Shown: piece after piece, positions 1 through 10,450 of the stretch | Numbering within the stretch: position 1 is the first letter of the stretch | How the letters are laid out: each line of letters opens with the position of its first letter | Source of the DNA: Cherax quadricarinatus | Taxonomy: Eukaryota > Arthropoda > Malacostraca > Decapoda > Parastacidae | Assembly: GCF_038502225.1 (NCBI RefSeq) | Contig: NC_091355.1 | Coordinates: forward strand, 16,632,381-16,696,380 | Direction of reading: 5' to 3' | DNA length: 64,000 nucleotides | Notes under the pieces: generated by a model | Database searches by the model: none | The model's input: the letters and a program-made list of their open reading frames with translations, nothing else | What the model was told of the DNA's origin: nothing | Translations under genes and position numbers: made by a program

Positions 1-243
1 CTACCCTTATCTTTCCTAGAACGACATTTCTTGATGTTTATTTTGGAGATTAGTCAGTGTTGTGTGATGCGTGGAAAAAGTCCATCCTGTTTAGCCGGTA
101 GGTATTTTATAGCGTCAGGTTTTATCCAAGAAAGAGAAGGATGAAATCACTTCCTTGGCGCCCTCATCTGCATCAAGGAACCTCCTTTCATGGATATTTG
201 AATAAGTTGTGCCAATGTTGCTTTCCACTCGAGGTAGATGGAT

Positions 244-550
244 GAGAGACATGTGCAACACGTATTTATCTTCACCAACTAGTGGTTTTATCAATCCAGG
301 ACAAAGAATAATTAACGGAGAAGGTGCACATAGGAGAAAGAACCTGATGCCCAGTTGTTTGTGGCTGGTTGATGTTTCAAGTCGAACCGAAACGTTGTCG
401 TAACTTTCCTTCTCATATATTCGGGTTGTGTATAATAAGCTCAGTATTGAACTGATAAAGCCACTGGGTGGCGAAACATCGTAATGAAGATACCCAGATA
501 TTGCACAGGTGTGTTTTTCCTCATGTCGGCACGGTATATACCATTAATGA
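244..550. repeat. Decayed foldback element of the GAAACG hairpin family
   Basis: The left end holds a block resembling ACATGTGCAACA then GTATTTATCTTC. The right end holds its inverted counterpart: ACTGATAAAG, a GCCAC-TGG-GTGGC hairpin, GAAAC, then ATACCCAGATATTGCAC and CGGTATATACC. This matches the end modules of the better preserved foldbacks near 34.6 kb and 42.9 kb. The middle is diverged. The small frame at 209-403 overlaps it and is not a gene. Confidence 0.6.
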
Positions 551-1442
551 TAAGATATTAACCTATGTTAAATATCAGTCTTTCTCTTAAAAGGAGAATG
601 CTAAAAACTCTTCATGAGAAAACCGGATGTTTATAAACATTATAAAATATCAGGGTTTCTCTCAGAAAACGGGAACGGGAGCTCCATTATACAAGGCTCC
701 TTCCTCTTATTAATCGTAAAAAATATTTAACTTACAATAATATAGCTGATACAACATTAGTGTTCTGTTGTTTGTGTGTTACCTTGAGGCTTATTAGTGT
801 CAAATTTTAAATGAAAACTGATTGACATTTCTGTTCGTCCTAGAGCATTATTATGTTGAGACATGCTCATGCTCCAGGACGGACAAGACGTCCAGTTGAC
901 ATTTGCAATTTGTGGGTTAGTTGGGATTTGCCGTAGTCACGGAATTCCGCACTTATTTCTCATACTACAAATCTCAACCATGGAATGTAAAGGACTTATT
1001 AGTTGGTCATAAAACGAGAATTACCAAGCAAAACATAAATACCTATTAACGAGAACTTCAAATCCTCTTCATGACAGCAATAAAAGAATTGAATATACAA
1101 ATGGCCTATTAGACTTTGCAATACAATCGTCTACCATACACTTAGTCCTCTTATGCCTATTCGCCGAGTTCTTGTCAACAGGTAAAACAGGTAATATTGC
1201 TATTAAGAATCACACGTAAATCTGACAAATACCCCTGAGTTAAATACCCATTAACGTATTAACGTTATATTCCTTTAAGTATCCATTGACAAATTGAAGG
1301 TATATACCTGTGGCTTAGCTACTGTTGGCATGCAGGAGGTATAGGAAGCATAGGACGGAAGGATGGAAAGAGGGAAGGATAGATGGAGGGAAGAAGGGAT
1401 GGATGGGAGGAGGGAATGAAAGGGTGACAGCGTATGATTTAG
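551..1442. other. Unassigned AT-rich stretch with a GGAA/GGAT purine run
   Basis: I see no gene or recognisable element. Around 1355-1430 the plus strand is almost pure purine with GGAA, GGAT and GGGA units, a decayed tetranucleotide repeat; the 68-residue frame on the minus strand there is a by-product of it. Confidence 0.5.
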
Positions 1443-1520
1443 AGTGACTCGAAGCTTAGTGGTAGTACTGTCGTCTCGCAATTGACGAACCCAGGTTCAA
1501 TACTGGGGTCTAGACCAGGG
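1443..1520 (+). repeat. tRNA-derived SINE head
   Basis: An A-box-like stretch, GCTTAGTGGTAGTAC, is followed about 30 bases later by a B-box-like CAGGTTCAATACTGG with a CCCAG/CTGGG T-stem. An imperfect GTCGT/GACG stem sits at the anticodon-arm position. There is no clean acceptor stem, so this is read as a SINE head and not a working tRNA. Confidence 0.5.
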
Positions 1521-1645
1521 TTGTCTAACCCCACGAACCCATCTCAAAGTTTTTGATAGAAGAAAATAAGGAATGCATTATCATCCAAAGTATACTGAAT
1601 TCGCATTTTATTGCAGATCTTTATAACCGATGTAGTAATAATATA

Positions 1646-2384
1646 CAGTGGACCCCCGCGTTTCCGAATTAGCGGCTTCAGTAATTCGCGGATTTTTCCA
1701 TAGAACCTAACTAATAATTGTTCGCCGAAATCCCCGCAAATTCCTAGAATTTTTCATGGCTTTTTTCGTGACAATATATAATTTTTTATGCGTTTTAATG
1801 CTAAATATCAAGAAAAATATAATTTAATAATTTTTTAACATAAATATCCAGCGTAAATTCAGAAAAATTTCCATATAAAATATAATACTTTCACTAAATT
1901 AAAGTATTATTGTATAATTACCGTATGTATCCCAAAGAAAACGGGGTTGAATGAATAACAGTATACCAAAGAAAACGGGGTTGAATGAATAACAGTATAC
2001 CAAAGAAAACGGGGTTGAATGAATAACAGTATACCAAAGAAAACGGGGTTGAATGCATAACAGTATACCAAAGAAAACGAGGCTGCATGAATAACAGTAC
2101 ATGTGGGGGTAACATCGGTATTTTACATTCTAGCACTGTGGGAGACATTGCAGTACAGTACTGTGTACGGGTTTATCTTTACATTCTTTTTTTTTTTTTT
2201 TTTTTGACGGTGATGTATGAAGCTGAGCTTGAAATTAAAGCGTTCTGGGGGCATATTTCGGGTTTAAACTATAAAAATTGACATTTATAGGCATTTTTTA
2301 ACCGCGTCCAGAATTCGCGGTTTATCCAAATTCACCAGTGGTTTTGGAACGTATCCCCCGCGAATTTAGAGAGATTACTTACTG
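1646..2384. mobile_element. Non-autonomous pogo/Tigger-like DNA transposon
   Basis: The left end is TA|CAGTGGACCCCCGCG, a terminus type known from Tigger/pogo-like elements. The right end has GTATCCCCCGCGAATTT and finishes in ACTG|TA, so a TA target duplication is possible. Subterminal blocks such as TTCGCGG and CCCCCGCG occur at both ends in inverted orientation. The outermost right bases are diverged, so the terminal repeat is imperfect. No transposase frame is present. The interior carries a 34-bp minisatellite and a T run. Confidence 0.55.
1932..2101. repeat. 34-bp tandem repeat, five copies
   Basis: Units start at 1932, 1966, 2000, 2034 and 2068, each opening CCAAAGAAAACG and containing GAATAACAGTATA. 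The first four are nearly identical; the fifth has several changes. The frames around 1899-2148 are translations of this array. Confidence 0.95.
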
Positions 2385-2386
2385 TA

Positions 2387-2390
<4 letters not shown>

Positions 2391-2446
<56 letters not shown>
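2391..2446. repeat. (TA)n microsatellite
   Basis: An uninterrupted TA dinucleotide run sits just outside the right end of the Tigger-like element. Confidence 0.97.
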
Positions 2447-2449
<3 letters not shown>

Positions 2450-2454
2450 TTTCA

Positions 2455-2575
2455 CGTACTCTGCCCAGGTAGATTTGTTTGACTTAACAAAGCTCACTGT
2501 GTGGGCGGAAAGCATCCATTAAAGGATCACATTATAATGCATTTGTGCATTTTTTCCGTAGTACAATCCTAAGTT
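2455..2575. repeat. Half of a GAAACG-family foldback, diverged
   Basis: It contains AAAGCTCACTGTGTGGGCGG then AAAGC, followed by AAAGGATCACATTATAATGC. This matches the right arm of the foldback at 42495-42662 in the same order. The opposite arm is not recognisable. Confidence 0.55.
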
Positions 2576-2636
2576 TAGAAAACACAGGTCCATCCAATTT
2601 TTTCAATATTTAATTGATCTGGTACTTTTTTCATGT

Positions 2637-2877
2637 GGAGACTATTTCATTGCTCCACAGTTCTTGTGCACATTATAGTTCGATTTCAAACCACAGAGTT
2701 TTATACCACTGTTACGCGTTATTGTACCACACGGCACATTAGTTTATCTTGAAGCTGTGTATTAGCTCTCTTCGTAGCCCCTGTTTTCTGAGAGAGAAGT
2801 GGGTTCGTAATGTCTTTCTTACGGTTTTCTCCTTAATGATGGTATGAGTTGTGTTGCTCTTTTCTGTACGCTCAAGT

Positions 2878-2880
<3 letters not shown>
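2637..2880. repeat. Diverged dispersed repeat, paralogue of 5975-6270
   Basis: Shared blocks with 5975-6270 in the same order include TGGAGAC, TTGTACCAC, TTTCTGAG and CTTAATG.TG.TATGAGTT with GTTGCTC.TTTCT. Both are probably LINE-derived pieces, but the family is not identifiable by eye. Confidence 0.5.

Positions 2881-2957
<77 letters not shown>
2880..2957. repeat. (CA)n microsatellite
   Basis: A long pure CA run ends directly at a LINE 3' end segment (2958-3083). Confidence 0.97.
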
Positions 2958-2961
<4 letters not shown>

Positions 2962-3083
2962 ACCAGTAAAGAGGCGGAGCCATGAGCTATGACAATTAGG
3001 CGAGTACACAGTAGTGACTAGCGAAGAAGTGGGATCAGGAGCTGTGAATCGACCCCTGCAACCACAAATAGGTAAGTAGAAAT
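2958..3083 (+). repeat. LINE 3' end, CA-associated family
   Basis: It carries GGAGCTGTGAATCGACCC, CTGCAACCACAAATAG and GTAAGTA. These blocks recur at the 3' end of the LINE at 57000-57675 and, inverted, at 60866-60920. A second, more diverged GAGGCGGAGCCATGAGCT unit precedes it, so the end may be duplicated. Confidence 0.6.
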
Positions 3084-3427
3084 GGGAGAGGAGACACGCG
3101 CCTGCTTCGAAAAATATTTAACAATATCAAAAGAAGCAGGAAGAGAAGAAAGCGACGTTGAAATAGAAAAATTGTGTTAAGAGATTAAAAATGAGACTTC
3201 TGGCATTGTCCATGTCTGGTTTGTTACAAAATGTGACCAAACAAACAATAATTACGAGGAAAAGCGAAGGAAAAATAAAAATGATGCCCCAAGAAAGCGG
3301 TGGAGAGAAAAAGGTGAAATATCTGAGGAAAAGTTGAGAATGAAGCAGGAAATAAGGGATGAGAAACAATCTAGATTAAAAAGGATAGAGAGAAAGATAA
3401 GAAAAATGGAAAGGCAGCGAGAGCGAG

Positions 3428-3485
<58 letters not shown>

Positions 3486-3556
3486 CAAAAGACTTGAGAG
3501 TTCGCAGTCTGACTATGTTTTGATGATGGCCTAGCAACTATGATTTAGATGATTGA
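3084..3556. repeat. A/purine-rich stretch with (GA)n microsatellite
   Basis: The GA run spans about 3427-3481. The flanking AAG-rich DNA produces overlapping short frames on both strands that are rich in R/E/K or S/L; none looks like a real protein. Confidence 0.8.
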
Positions 3557-5329
3557 GGCGAAGATAGTAAAGCGTCAGGTAAGGTAGGCTCCAAAATCTG
3601 GTGGTCCGTGGTCAAGGACAGACAAGGTTATCTGCCTGAACTCATTCCACCTCTAAATCGACAGGATGGGACCACCTCTACTAGTAGTCAAGAGAAGGCG
3701 GACCTCTTTGCTAAACACTTTGCTACCAAAATGCAAATTCCTGATCCAGCAAGGGACCCTCCTTGGCTAGCTGCAAGAACTGTGTCAAAACTGTCAGTTG
3801 TGACAATAAGGCAGGAGGTGCTTTTCCTTCTTAAATCGCTTGACCAAGAAAAGGCTGTGGGCCCAGACAAATTGAGCCCAAGATTGCTGAGATGTGCAGA
3901 CCAGCTAGCAGCACCTCTAACTCGCATCTTTCAGCACTGCCTAGTACAGTGTAAATGGCCCTCTCTATGGAAAGAGGCAAATGTAGTCCTTGTTCACAAA
4001 AAAAAGAGTAGAGCAGAAATCAGCAACTACAGACCAGTGTCACTCCTGTCAATCACTGGTAAGATCCTTGAGACAATAATCTCGAGACAAATGACAGAGT
4101 TTTTTGACTACCACTCACTACTTTGTGATCGTCAATATGGCTTCAGGAAAGGTTACTCTGCTGCTGATCTGTTGTTAAACCTCTCCACTAAATGGCACCA
4201 GTCACTGGATGAATCCAAAGTCAGCTGTGTGGTAGCACTGGACATTGCTGGCGCTTTCGACCGGGTGTGGCACCAGGGCCTCTTAGCAAAACTTCAAGCA
4301 CTGGGAATTGCAGGCTCTACCTTATGTCTCCTCAGTGATTACCTTCATGGTAGATCTCTAAGTGTAGTTCTCAATGAAGCGGAATCAGCAAGACATCCTA
4401 TTTGGGCAAGTGTTCCACAAGGAAGCGTACTGGGACCATTGTTATGGAATGTCTACCTCAACTACCTTCTTCATCTCATCCCAGAATCACATGCATGTGC
4501 AGACGACTGTACACTGACATTCACTTATCCAAGAGATGAAATGCCAGCTGATCTAAGCTATATCAATCACCAGCTGAGAGCTATATCAGCTTGGGGAAAT
4601 AGATGGCAAGTAACATTTGCACCTGAGAAAACGCAAATGATGATCGTCTATAGGTACCATGATGGTAATGCTGGTGCAGTAGTAAGGATGAATGGGAGGA
4701 TGTTGGCACCTGGAGAAGAAGTTGATATCCTTGGGGTGAAATTTGACTCCAAACTAACCATGAAGAACCATGTTGTAAATCTTGCAAACAAGGCAGCCAG
4801 GAAGCTTACAGCACTTCGCCGTATCTCGCATCTGCTTGACAGTAGGGGTTGCAAGATTCTGTACGAGGCACAAGTACGCTCACACCTTGAGTATGCTCCA
4901 CTTTCTTGGTTTGCCTGTCCCCCCTCTCATCTGCGACTGCTTGACAGAGTAGAGAACAGAGCAAGACGTCTCATCTCTCGCCTGGACCCATCCTGGATAG
5001 ATCTGTCATTTCAGCAGAGCCTTGAACATTGGAGGGATGTGGGTGGCCTTACTGTTAAGTACAAGGCCAATATTGTCAAAGTACCACACTTGGATCCACT
5101 TAGAGGACAGCGTGAAACAAGACGGGCAGAAAGCAGCAACTTCACTCTGGCTGTACCCTTCTCCAGAACATCACTCCATCTGAGATCATATATACCCAGG
5201 ATGACTCGAGTATGGAACACATTCGTACAGCATAATGATGTCAACGAGATAAAGTCAGTTGATCACATGAAAATGCTGGCCCACAAATGGCTCCAACTTC
5301 ATCCTGTTCCTTACTTGTATGTCTCATAA
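3557..5329 (+). CDS. Jockey-like non-LTR retrotransposon reverse transcriptase (5'-truncated)
   Basis: This is ORF2 of a LINE: reverse transcriptase that copies the element's RNA at the nicked target. The frame is open from 3557, with an in-frame GTG at 3608 and no good ATG, so the start is a truncation point and not a true initiation codon. Counting from 3608, the RT blocks are GPDKLSPRLL (85-94), NYRPVSLLS (140-148), QYGFRKG (176-182), ALDIAGAFDRVWH (210-222) and SVPQGSVLGPLL (268-279), then CADD (297-300). The expected catalytic motif is YADD; the Tyr codon is TGT (Cys) here, whereas the sister copy near 62.6 kb has TAT. The usual YINDL after the fourth block reads YLNYL. The C-terminal thumb/linker region continues to a natural stop. 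The endonuclease domain and ORF1 are missing. A Jockey-clade assignment is likely from the RT pattern and poly(A) tail, but untested. Confidence 0.9.
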   Translation, partial: GEDSKASGKVGSKIWWSVVKDRQGYLPELIPPLNRQDGTTSTSSQEKADLFAKHFATKMQIPDPARDPPWLAARTVSKLSVVTIRQEVLFLLKSLDQEKAVGPDKLSPRLLRCADQLAAPLTRIFQHCLVQCKWPSLWKEANVVLVHKKKSRAEISNYRPVSLLSITGKILETIISRQMTEFFDYHSLLCDRQYGFRKGYSAADLLLNLSTKWHQSLDESKVSCVVALDIAGAFDRVWHQGLLAKLQALGIAGSTLCLLSDYLHGRSLSVVLNEAESARHPIWASVPQGSVLGPLLWNVYLNYLLHLIPESHACADDCTLTFTYPRDEMPADLSYINHQLRAISAWGNRWQVTFAPEKTQMMIVYRYHDGNAGAVVRMNGRMLAPGEEVDILGVKFDSKLTMKNHVVNLANKAARKLTALRRISHLLDSRGCKILYEAQVRSHLEYAPLSWFACPPSHLRLLDRVENRARRLISRLDPSWIDLSFQQSLEHWRDVGGLTVKYKANIVKVPHLDPLRGQRETRRAESSNFTLAVPFSRTSLHLRSYIPRMTRVWNTFVQHNDVNEIKSVDHMKMLAHKWLQLHPVPYLYVS

Positions 5330-5485
5330 CAATAAAAATGCTTTCAAATGAGCTGATGTAGGTAACAGCTCTTAGCTTGCCAATAAAGTTAGGAATCCTT
5401 AACCTGTAAATAGCTTGTCAATAAAGCTAGGGATCTTTAACCTTGTCAAACCCTGTGTAAAAAAAAAAAGAAAAAAAAAAAAAAG
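5330..5485 (+). mobile_element. Jockey-like element 3' UTR and poly(A)
   Basis: After the stop codon come AACAATAAAAATGCTTTC and two near-duplicate CAATAAAG-containing lines (AATAAAGTTAGG and AATAAAGCTAGG), then TGTCAAACCCTGTGT and an A-rich tail with one G interruption. The same 3' UTR recurs at 22556-22631 (inverted), 39130-39175 and 63432-63550. Confidence 0.9.
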
Positions 5486-5758
5486 GACTCAATCCTCCCC
5501 TCAATTCAGCCGCTCCCAGCATAAAACAGGGTTAATATCGTATAATATCATATTGGGAAAAAACAGCATGAAGTTTTAAATAGAGATGAGACTGTATGGA
5601 AAACATCGCCTACACTGTACCTCTTCTGCACAACACTGGCCCTACTTCCGCTTCTAGGTACCACTATTTCTAAGTTCCAGATACTGCACTGCAGGTAAAC
5701 GTGAGCACCTGATCTCCTGAGAAGTTTCAGAGAAACTACCAGGGTACTGGTGGCCACT

Positions 5759-5932
5759 GCTTGGATAGATCTTTGGCTAGTGCAATCCAATCTTTGGCTA
5801 GTGTTATCCAGTCTTTGGGTAGTGCTATCCAATCTTTGGCTAGTGCTGGCTAGTGCTATCCAATCTTTGGCTAGTGCTATCCAATCTTTGGCTAGTGCTA
5901 TCCAATCTTTGGCTAGTGCTGTCCTATCTTTG
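5759..5932. repeat. 21-bp tandem repeat, about eight copies
   Basis: The unit is TTTGGCTAGTGCTATCCAATC with small variants and one partial unit near 5845. The period is a multiple of three, so the array reads as repeated NLWLVLS or QSLASAI; this is a repeat translation, not a protein. Confidence 0.95.
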
Positions 5933-5974
5933 TAAAACGTACGTAAAGCGGGATCCTCTAAGATTCAATTTTGT

Positions 5975-6270
5975 GGAGACTTTTTCCTTGCTACACACCT
6001 CTGAAAAGAAACTCTTCCGCACATTAGTATTAAATTTCATATAATGGGGGTTTCATACTATTGTTTCGTGTAATTGTACCACAATTAACGTAGAGTTTTT
6101 CCTGCTCCAGAATACTAAACTTGTTAATTATCTTAAAGTTTCGTATTAAGTCCCTTCAAAGTCACCGTTGTCTGAGCTTAAGCAGCTTTACTAATTTAAG
6201 TTTTTCTTCACATGGTTTGTTTCTTAATGGTGATATGAGTTTGGTTGCTCGTTTCTAAACACGCAGTTTA
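5975..6270. repeat. Diverged dispersed repeat, paralogue of 2637-2880
   Basis: It shares ordered blocks with 2637-2880 over the whole length but has several indels. It is followed directly by a GAAACG-family fragment. Confidence 0.5.
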
Positions 6271-6279
6271 TAATTTACA

Positions 6280-6510
6280 TTGTTCCAAACTGTGCAGCGG
6301 AACACTTCTCCAAGCTGAGGGACTGACTACCTCAAAACTATTACTCAAAGGTCGCTGGACTGATTACATCATCTTTACTTTGCTACTACCCCTGCTGCCT
6401 CTATATTTGACTGAAGAAGCCTACGGCGAAAGAGAAGCGTTTCAGTCAAGAATATACATACCCAACTGCTGCACATGTGGCTTACCCTTCAAATGGTCGG
6501 TATTATATAT
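6280..6510 (+). repeat. Single arm of a GAAACG-family element
   Basis: It has CAAGCTGAGGGACTGACTA then CCTCAAAACTATTACTCAAAG, GGACTGATTACATCATCTT, and ACTGAAGAAGCC-TAC-GGCGAAAG followed by a TGCTGCACATGTG block and CGGTATTATATA. The order is identical to the right arm of 42930-43660. The 93-residue frame at 6245-6526 is the translation of this repeat and is not a gene. Confidence 0.7.
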
Positions 6511-6536
6511 AAATTTCAATATATAAGTCATATAGT

Positions 6537-6965
6537 TAAGGGACTAGCAGCCTGCAGCATATTCTAGATGAGGTTCATGAGAACATTCTACCATACTCAC
6601 ACTAATTCACGAATTTCGTTTTCAACATTTCTTGCTGTGAAACCAACCATCCTGTTGGTCTAATTCCTTACTGCAATATATTACATAATATATAATATAT
6701 TACTTAATATATTCAGATCATTGCTTATGATTATTCCAAGCTGTTTCTCTTCCTTTGTCTCTGTGAGAGGGCTTCCGTGTAATTTATACTCATATAGTAT
6801 ATTAATATATCCAAATTGCATTACCTTGCACTTAACCACGGTAAAATTCGTCCCCCCATTCTTCTGATCACTGTGACATCCAGTCCTGGTCTCTCTGGAT
6901 AATATGACAATCGGTCAGGGATGCTGCATAGCTTGCTAGTTTTGTGACCTTTGAAAATTTTGCAA
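6537..6965 (-). repeat. Possible LINE-derived segment, decayed
   Basis: The stretch resembles, from memory, antisense LINE sequence common in decapods (for example GTGACATCCAGTCCTGGTC and CTTGCACTTAACCACGG). No readable frame remains. It is AT-rich with TATATTA runs in the middle. Confidence 0.3.
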
Positions 6966-6969
6966 TTTT

Positions 6970-7105
<136 letters not shown>

Positions 7106-7199
7106 TGAGGGAGGGGGGGGTGGCAGAGTGAGAGGTTGGTCAACTTCAACGAACACACGATATCTCAATTACAGCCATTTGCATAACATCACTGATCCG

Positions 7200-7417
7200 C
7201 GCTCTCCCTCTCTTTCTCTCTCATTTTCTGTGTCTTTGGATGTGTCTGTCTTTATATCTAGCTTTGTCATTATCTGGTTTCAGTCCGTCAGTGTCTGTCT
7301 CCACCTCACTATCTGGCTGGCACTCTCTGTCTCTGTTTGTCTGTTTGTCTGTCTGTCTGTGTCTGTCTGTGTGTCTGTCTGTCTGTGTCTGTCTGTCTGT
7401 GTCTGTCTGTCTGTCTG

Positions 7418-7502
<85 letters not shown>
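7200..7502. repeat. CT/CTGT-rich microsatellite cluster
   Basis: Interspersed CTGT and TGTCTGTC units grade into a nearly pure CT run at about 7433-7502. The frames of 120, 83 and 66 residues here encode only S/L/V/C or R/E/T/Q periodic sequence. Confidence 0.95.
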
Positions 7503-7900
7503 CGTTGAAGTATGTTGGTATGCTGCTCCATTCCTAATTCAATTTTTGTTCGAACTCTGTTTCACATTTCACTCCGTTCTTAAACGCAGTTCCACTTACT
7601 GACGTCTCAGCCCATCCTGACGAAGTTTGCTGTTCAGTAACTGGGATCAAGTCACTGATTTCTCGGATTATGTTTTAATCACAGTTTCCTGCTGTGGTTG
7701 GTATCAGGTCAGAAATGTCTCGGTTCAACTTACTAAACTTTGCTTCTGTAGAGTTAGTATCAAGTCCCTGATGTGTCGGCTAATCTTAGCAAAGTTTCCT
7801 GCTCTAAAGCCGTGATTCTTCATAATACTGTGTTGTCGTTGCCTGTTAGATTCTCGCGTGCTTTGTAGGAGAGGTGACAAAACTACTCAGTTACAAATCT

Positions 7901-8054
7901 GTAAAGTAAAAGGACACAAGTGCAACTAATGTGACATTTATTGTGGCAACGTTTCGCTCTCCAGGAGCTTTATCAAGCTTGATAAAGCTCCTGGAGAGCG
8001 AAACGTTGCCACAATAAATGTCACATTAGTTGCACTTGTGTCCTTTTACTTTAC
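7901..8054. repeat. Perfect 154-bp palindrome, GAAACG family
   Basis: Two 77-base arms meet at the centre AAG|CTT (7977/7978) with no spacer and, as read, no mismatch. Each arm holds a GCTC-CTGGA-GAGC hairpin followed by GAAACGTTGCC, then ACAATAAATGTCACATTAG and TGCACTTGTGTCCTTTTAC. Right after the palindrome comes TGTCGGTAATTCTACC, the outer block seen at other members of the family. Confidence 0.95.
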
Positions 8055-8917
8055 ATATTGTCGGTAATTCTACCAACTTTATTACAGTTACAAATCTGTT
8101 GGGTCTACTAAATTAGATTTTCCAAGAGATAAAATATATTTGTCAGTTTGCTAGGGTTACCTGCAGTTACTATGTCCGCATATCACTAGTAAATTAATAA
8201 CATAGGGATTAAATAGCATATTTGCTATTGTGTACATATTATACCATGTCTTTGGCAGTACCACTACATATATTTACAATAGTTCTGAAAGAACAAAATT
8301 TCGTTATATTTTTACGACTGCTTTTATCCCCCCTAAAAATGGCCTCCAACGTTATATCAAATGTAGAAGGAAAAGATCAGCATACTTAGAATGTTTATAA
8401 AGAATAAATTTACTAAACATAAAAGTCAACGGAAGATATCAAACTTTCCTACAGCCTTTATATCACACAACGTAACTTGTAGCTAGAAATGTATACGGAG
8501 AACACTTGTATAAGTAGGATACGTGAGGGCACATGAACTGGGACCTATTATTTAGGACATATTTCGTGTACCAGGAACTTCCTGGTGAGCTAAATGTATA
8601 CTGAATAAAGTCACCATTAAATAGAACTATCATCTTTTTCCTACTAACTCTTTATGTTGGTTTAAATCAGCATGAAATGAGAATTTCACCACATGGCAGT
8701 ACAACAAATTGTATAATTAATACTTTAGGATCCAATCGGCGGCCTTGCAATGGAAGTCGACTGTACAGACATTATACAGACAATCACAGTGCTGATCAAA
8801 GGCATCACACAGGGACATCACATTACCACATTTCCTCATTTCATTTGACTGGAATATAGCTGGATTTCAGGGATCAGTCATGAAAAAAACTTGTTGGGAA
8901 TGAAATTTTAGTATTCA
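8055..8917. other. Unassigned AT-rich stretch
   Basis: No gene is visible. The only structure I noted is a short hairpin at 8571-8587 (ACCAGGAA/TTCCTGGT around one base). Confidence 0.5.
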
Positions 8918-9070
8918 GCAATCCCCTCCAGCAGGAGGGCCCAAGAAAGAAGACAGAAGAAAGAAGATGAACGACACCCCCAACGGGGGCCACAGCCGGG
9001 TCACCATATGGAGAAGACCCGGGCCGGAAGTACCGGCAAACCTCTAATGAATGAATGAATGAATATTCAG
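8918..9070 (-). repeat. Dispersed repeat with GAAT-repeat end, paralogue of 32832-33005
   Basis: Read on the minus strand it has GCCGGTACTTCCGGCCCGGG then GTGACCCGGCTGTGGC, starting from an (ATTC)n run. The plus-strand segment at 32832-33005 carries the same blocks. The strong GC content stands out from its AT-rich surroundings. It is SINE-like in size, but I see no pol III promoter boxes. Confidence 0.6.
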
Positions 9071-9734
9071 CAACCATCCAAAAAATAATTTAAAATAAAA
9101 TGGAAGCCGATTAATGATTTCTGCATTCTGGTGTGAGTTCTCCACTATGTTTTCCTTCTGTTTTGTGAATAGGTAGGATGCCAAGTAAATTTCGAATCTC
9201 CTCTTAGATTCAGCATAGACTTACGTATCTATTTCTCTCTCTTTTAATGAAGAATTTCATTCACTATTTTGGAGGTCTGATCAACGGGTCGGTGATTGCC
9301 AGAATAATTGAGAGGAAACAAATATTATAACTATCGATTAATTCATTTTCACTTCATCTTCAAAACGAGTTAATAAAACACATTATATTTACTACTGCCT
9401 GTGTCACAACATGGCTCATTAAATTTTATGTCTCAACAGGAGATCAAGATGGAAAATCGATTAATACGTTGAAAACATTATTTTTGCGACGGAAAAAATA
9501 CATGCCCACTCATTTTGGCAACTGAAACCAGTCCATACGAGAGTTAAAGATTATGCAGTATGTCGGAGTAGAGACGCGAGGCAGACAGCAAGAAACTCCA
9601 CTGACCGTATACAAACTTTAGTTGTTAAGGATCAACTCCTGTTTAGCAATGTCTAACTCTATCTAAACAGTTTAGACAATTTGGTTTCTACTTCTGGAGC
9701 TGCTACGACGATCATCACTACATCTACCACTGTT
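9071..9734. other. Unassigned stretch
   Basis: AT-rich DNA; I see no gene, element end or tandem array. Confidence 0.5.
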
Positions 9735-9769
9735 AGTATGTCTTCAGAAAAAGAAAAAGGCACAATACC

Positions 9770-9900
9770 GTGACTGAAACAATACACAAATAACCCGCAC
9801 ATAGGAGAGCGGAGCTTACGATGACGTTTCGGTCCGACTTGGACCATTTACAAAGTCACACTAACAGATAAGAGTGAGGAAGCCAGTGTATATAGGCGAG
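9770..9900. repeat. GACGTTTCGG-type dispersed repeat
   Basis: It contains GTGACTGAAACAATACACAA and ATAACCCGCAC, then GACGTTTCGGTCCGACTTGG and a CATTTACAAAGTCACACTAA block. The same order occurs at 25672-25765. The GTTTCGG/CCGAAAC core recalls the foldback family, but the flanks differ. Confidence 0.6.
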
Positions 9901-9919
9901 CGGGACAAGGAAGGGAACA

Positions 9920-10040
9920 AGAAAGAAGAGGAAGTAGTTGTAGTGTAGGTAGGTTGTGGAAGTAGAAGAAGAAACAGTGGTAGTAGAAAGTAGGGAGAGT
10001 AGCTTAGTGGCACAAGGCAGGCAATAGTAAAGGTAATAGC
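9920..10040. repeat. Degenerate AGT/AGA triplet-rich stretch
   Basis: GTAGTT, GTAGTG, GAAGTAGAAG and GTAGTAGAAAG triplets dominate; it is a decayed trinucleotide repeat. Confidence 0.7.
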
Positions 10041-10097
10041 AATGTTAGACGAATGGAGGGGAAGACGTGTAGATCAATGGTTCAGAGAACCGATACG

Positions 10098-10450
10098 TTG
10101 ATAAATTAGACACATGTGCAACTCTTAGGTATCTTTTTTGAGGAAACGTTTCGCCACACAGTGGCTTCATCAGTCCATACAAAGGAGAATCTTGAAGAAC
10201 AGGAGGAGAATGAGGTAATCAGTCCCTCAACCTTGAGTTGATGTGGTCAGTCCATCAATCTTGAATAGAATACGGCATAAGTGCGGAGAAGTAGCTTACA
10301 AACCGTAGGCAGGAGAGGTGCAGCAGTTGTAGGTGGTGTAACATTTGTTCAATGTGGAAGTAGGTCGTGCCCAAGGGTTAGGCAAGCGAAGAATCCCCAA
10401 GTTTCCCCAATAAAGATACCCAAGAGTTGCACATGTGTCTAATTTATCAA
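10098..10450. repeat. Foldback element, GAAACG family
   Basis: The left terminus, TTGATAAATTAGACACATGT then GCAACTCTTAGGTATC, is mirrored by GATACCCAAGAGTTGCACAT and GTGTCTAATTTATCAA at the right. Inside the left arm lie GAAACGTTTCGCCACACAGT and GGCTTCATCAGTCC. Much of the right inner arm, including its hairpin, is missing, with TTTCCCCAATAAAG joined near 10407. Confidence 0.85.

Noticed and set aside
6245..6526. 93-residue secreted-looking protein
   Set aside because: It is the translation of one arm of the GAAACG repeat family, matched at the DNA level with 42930-43660.
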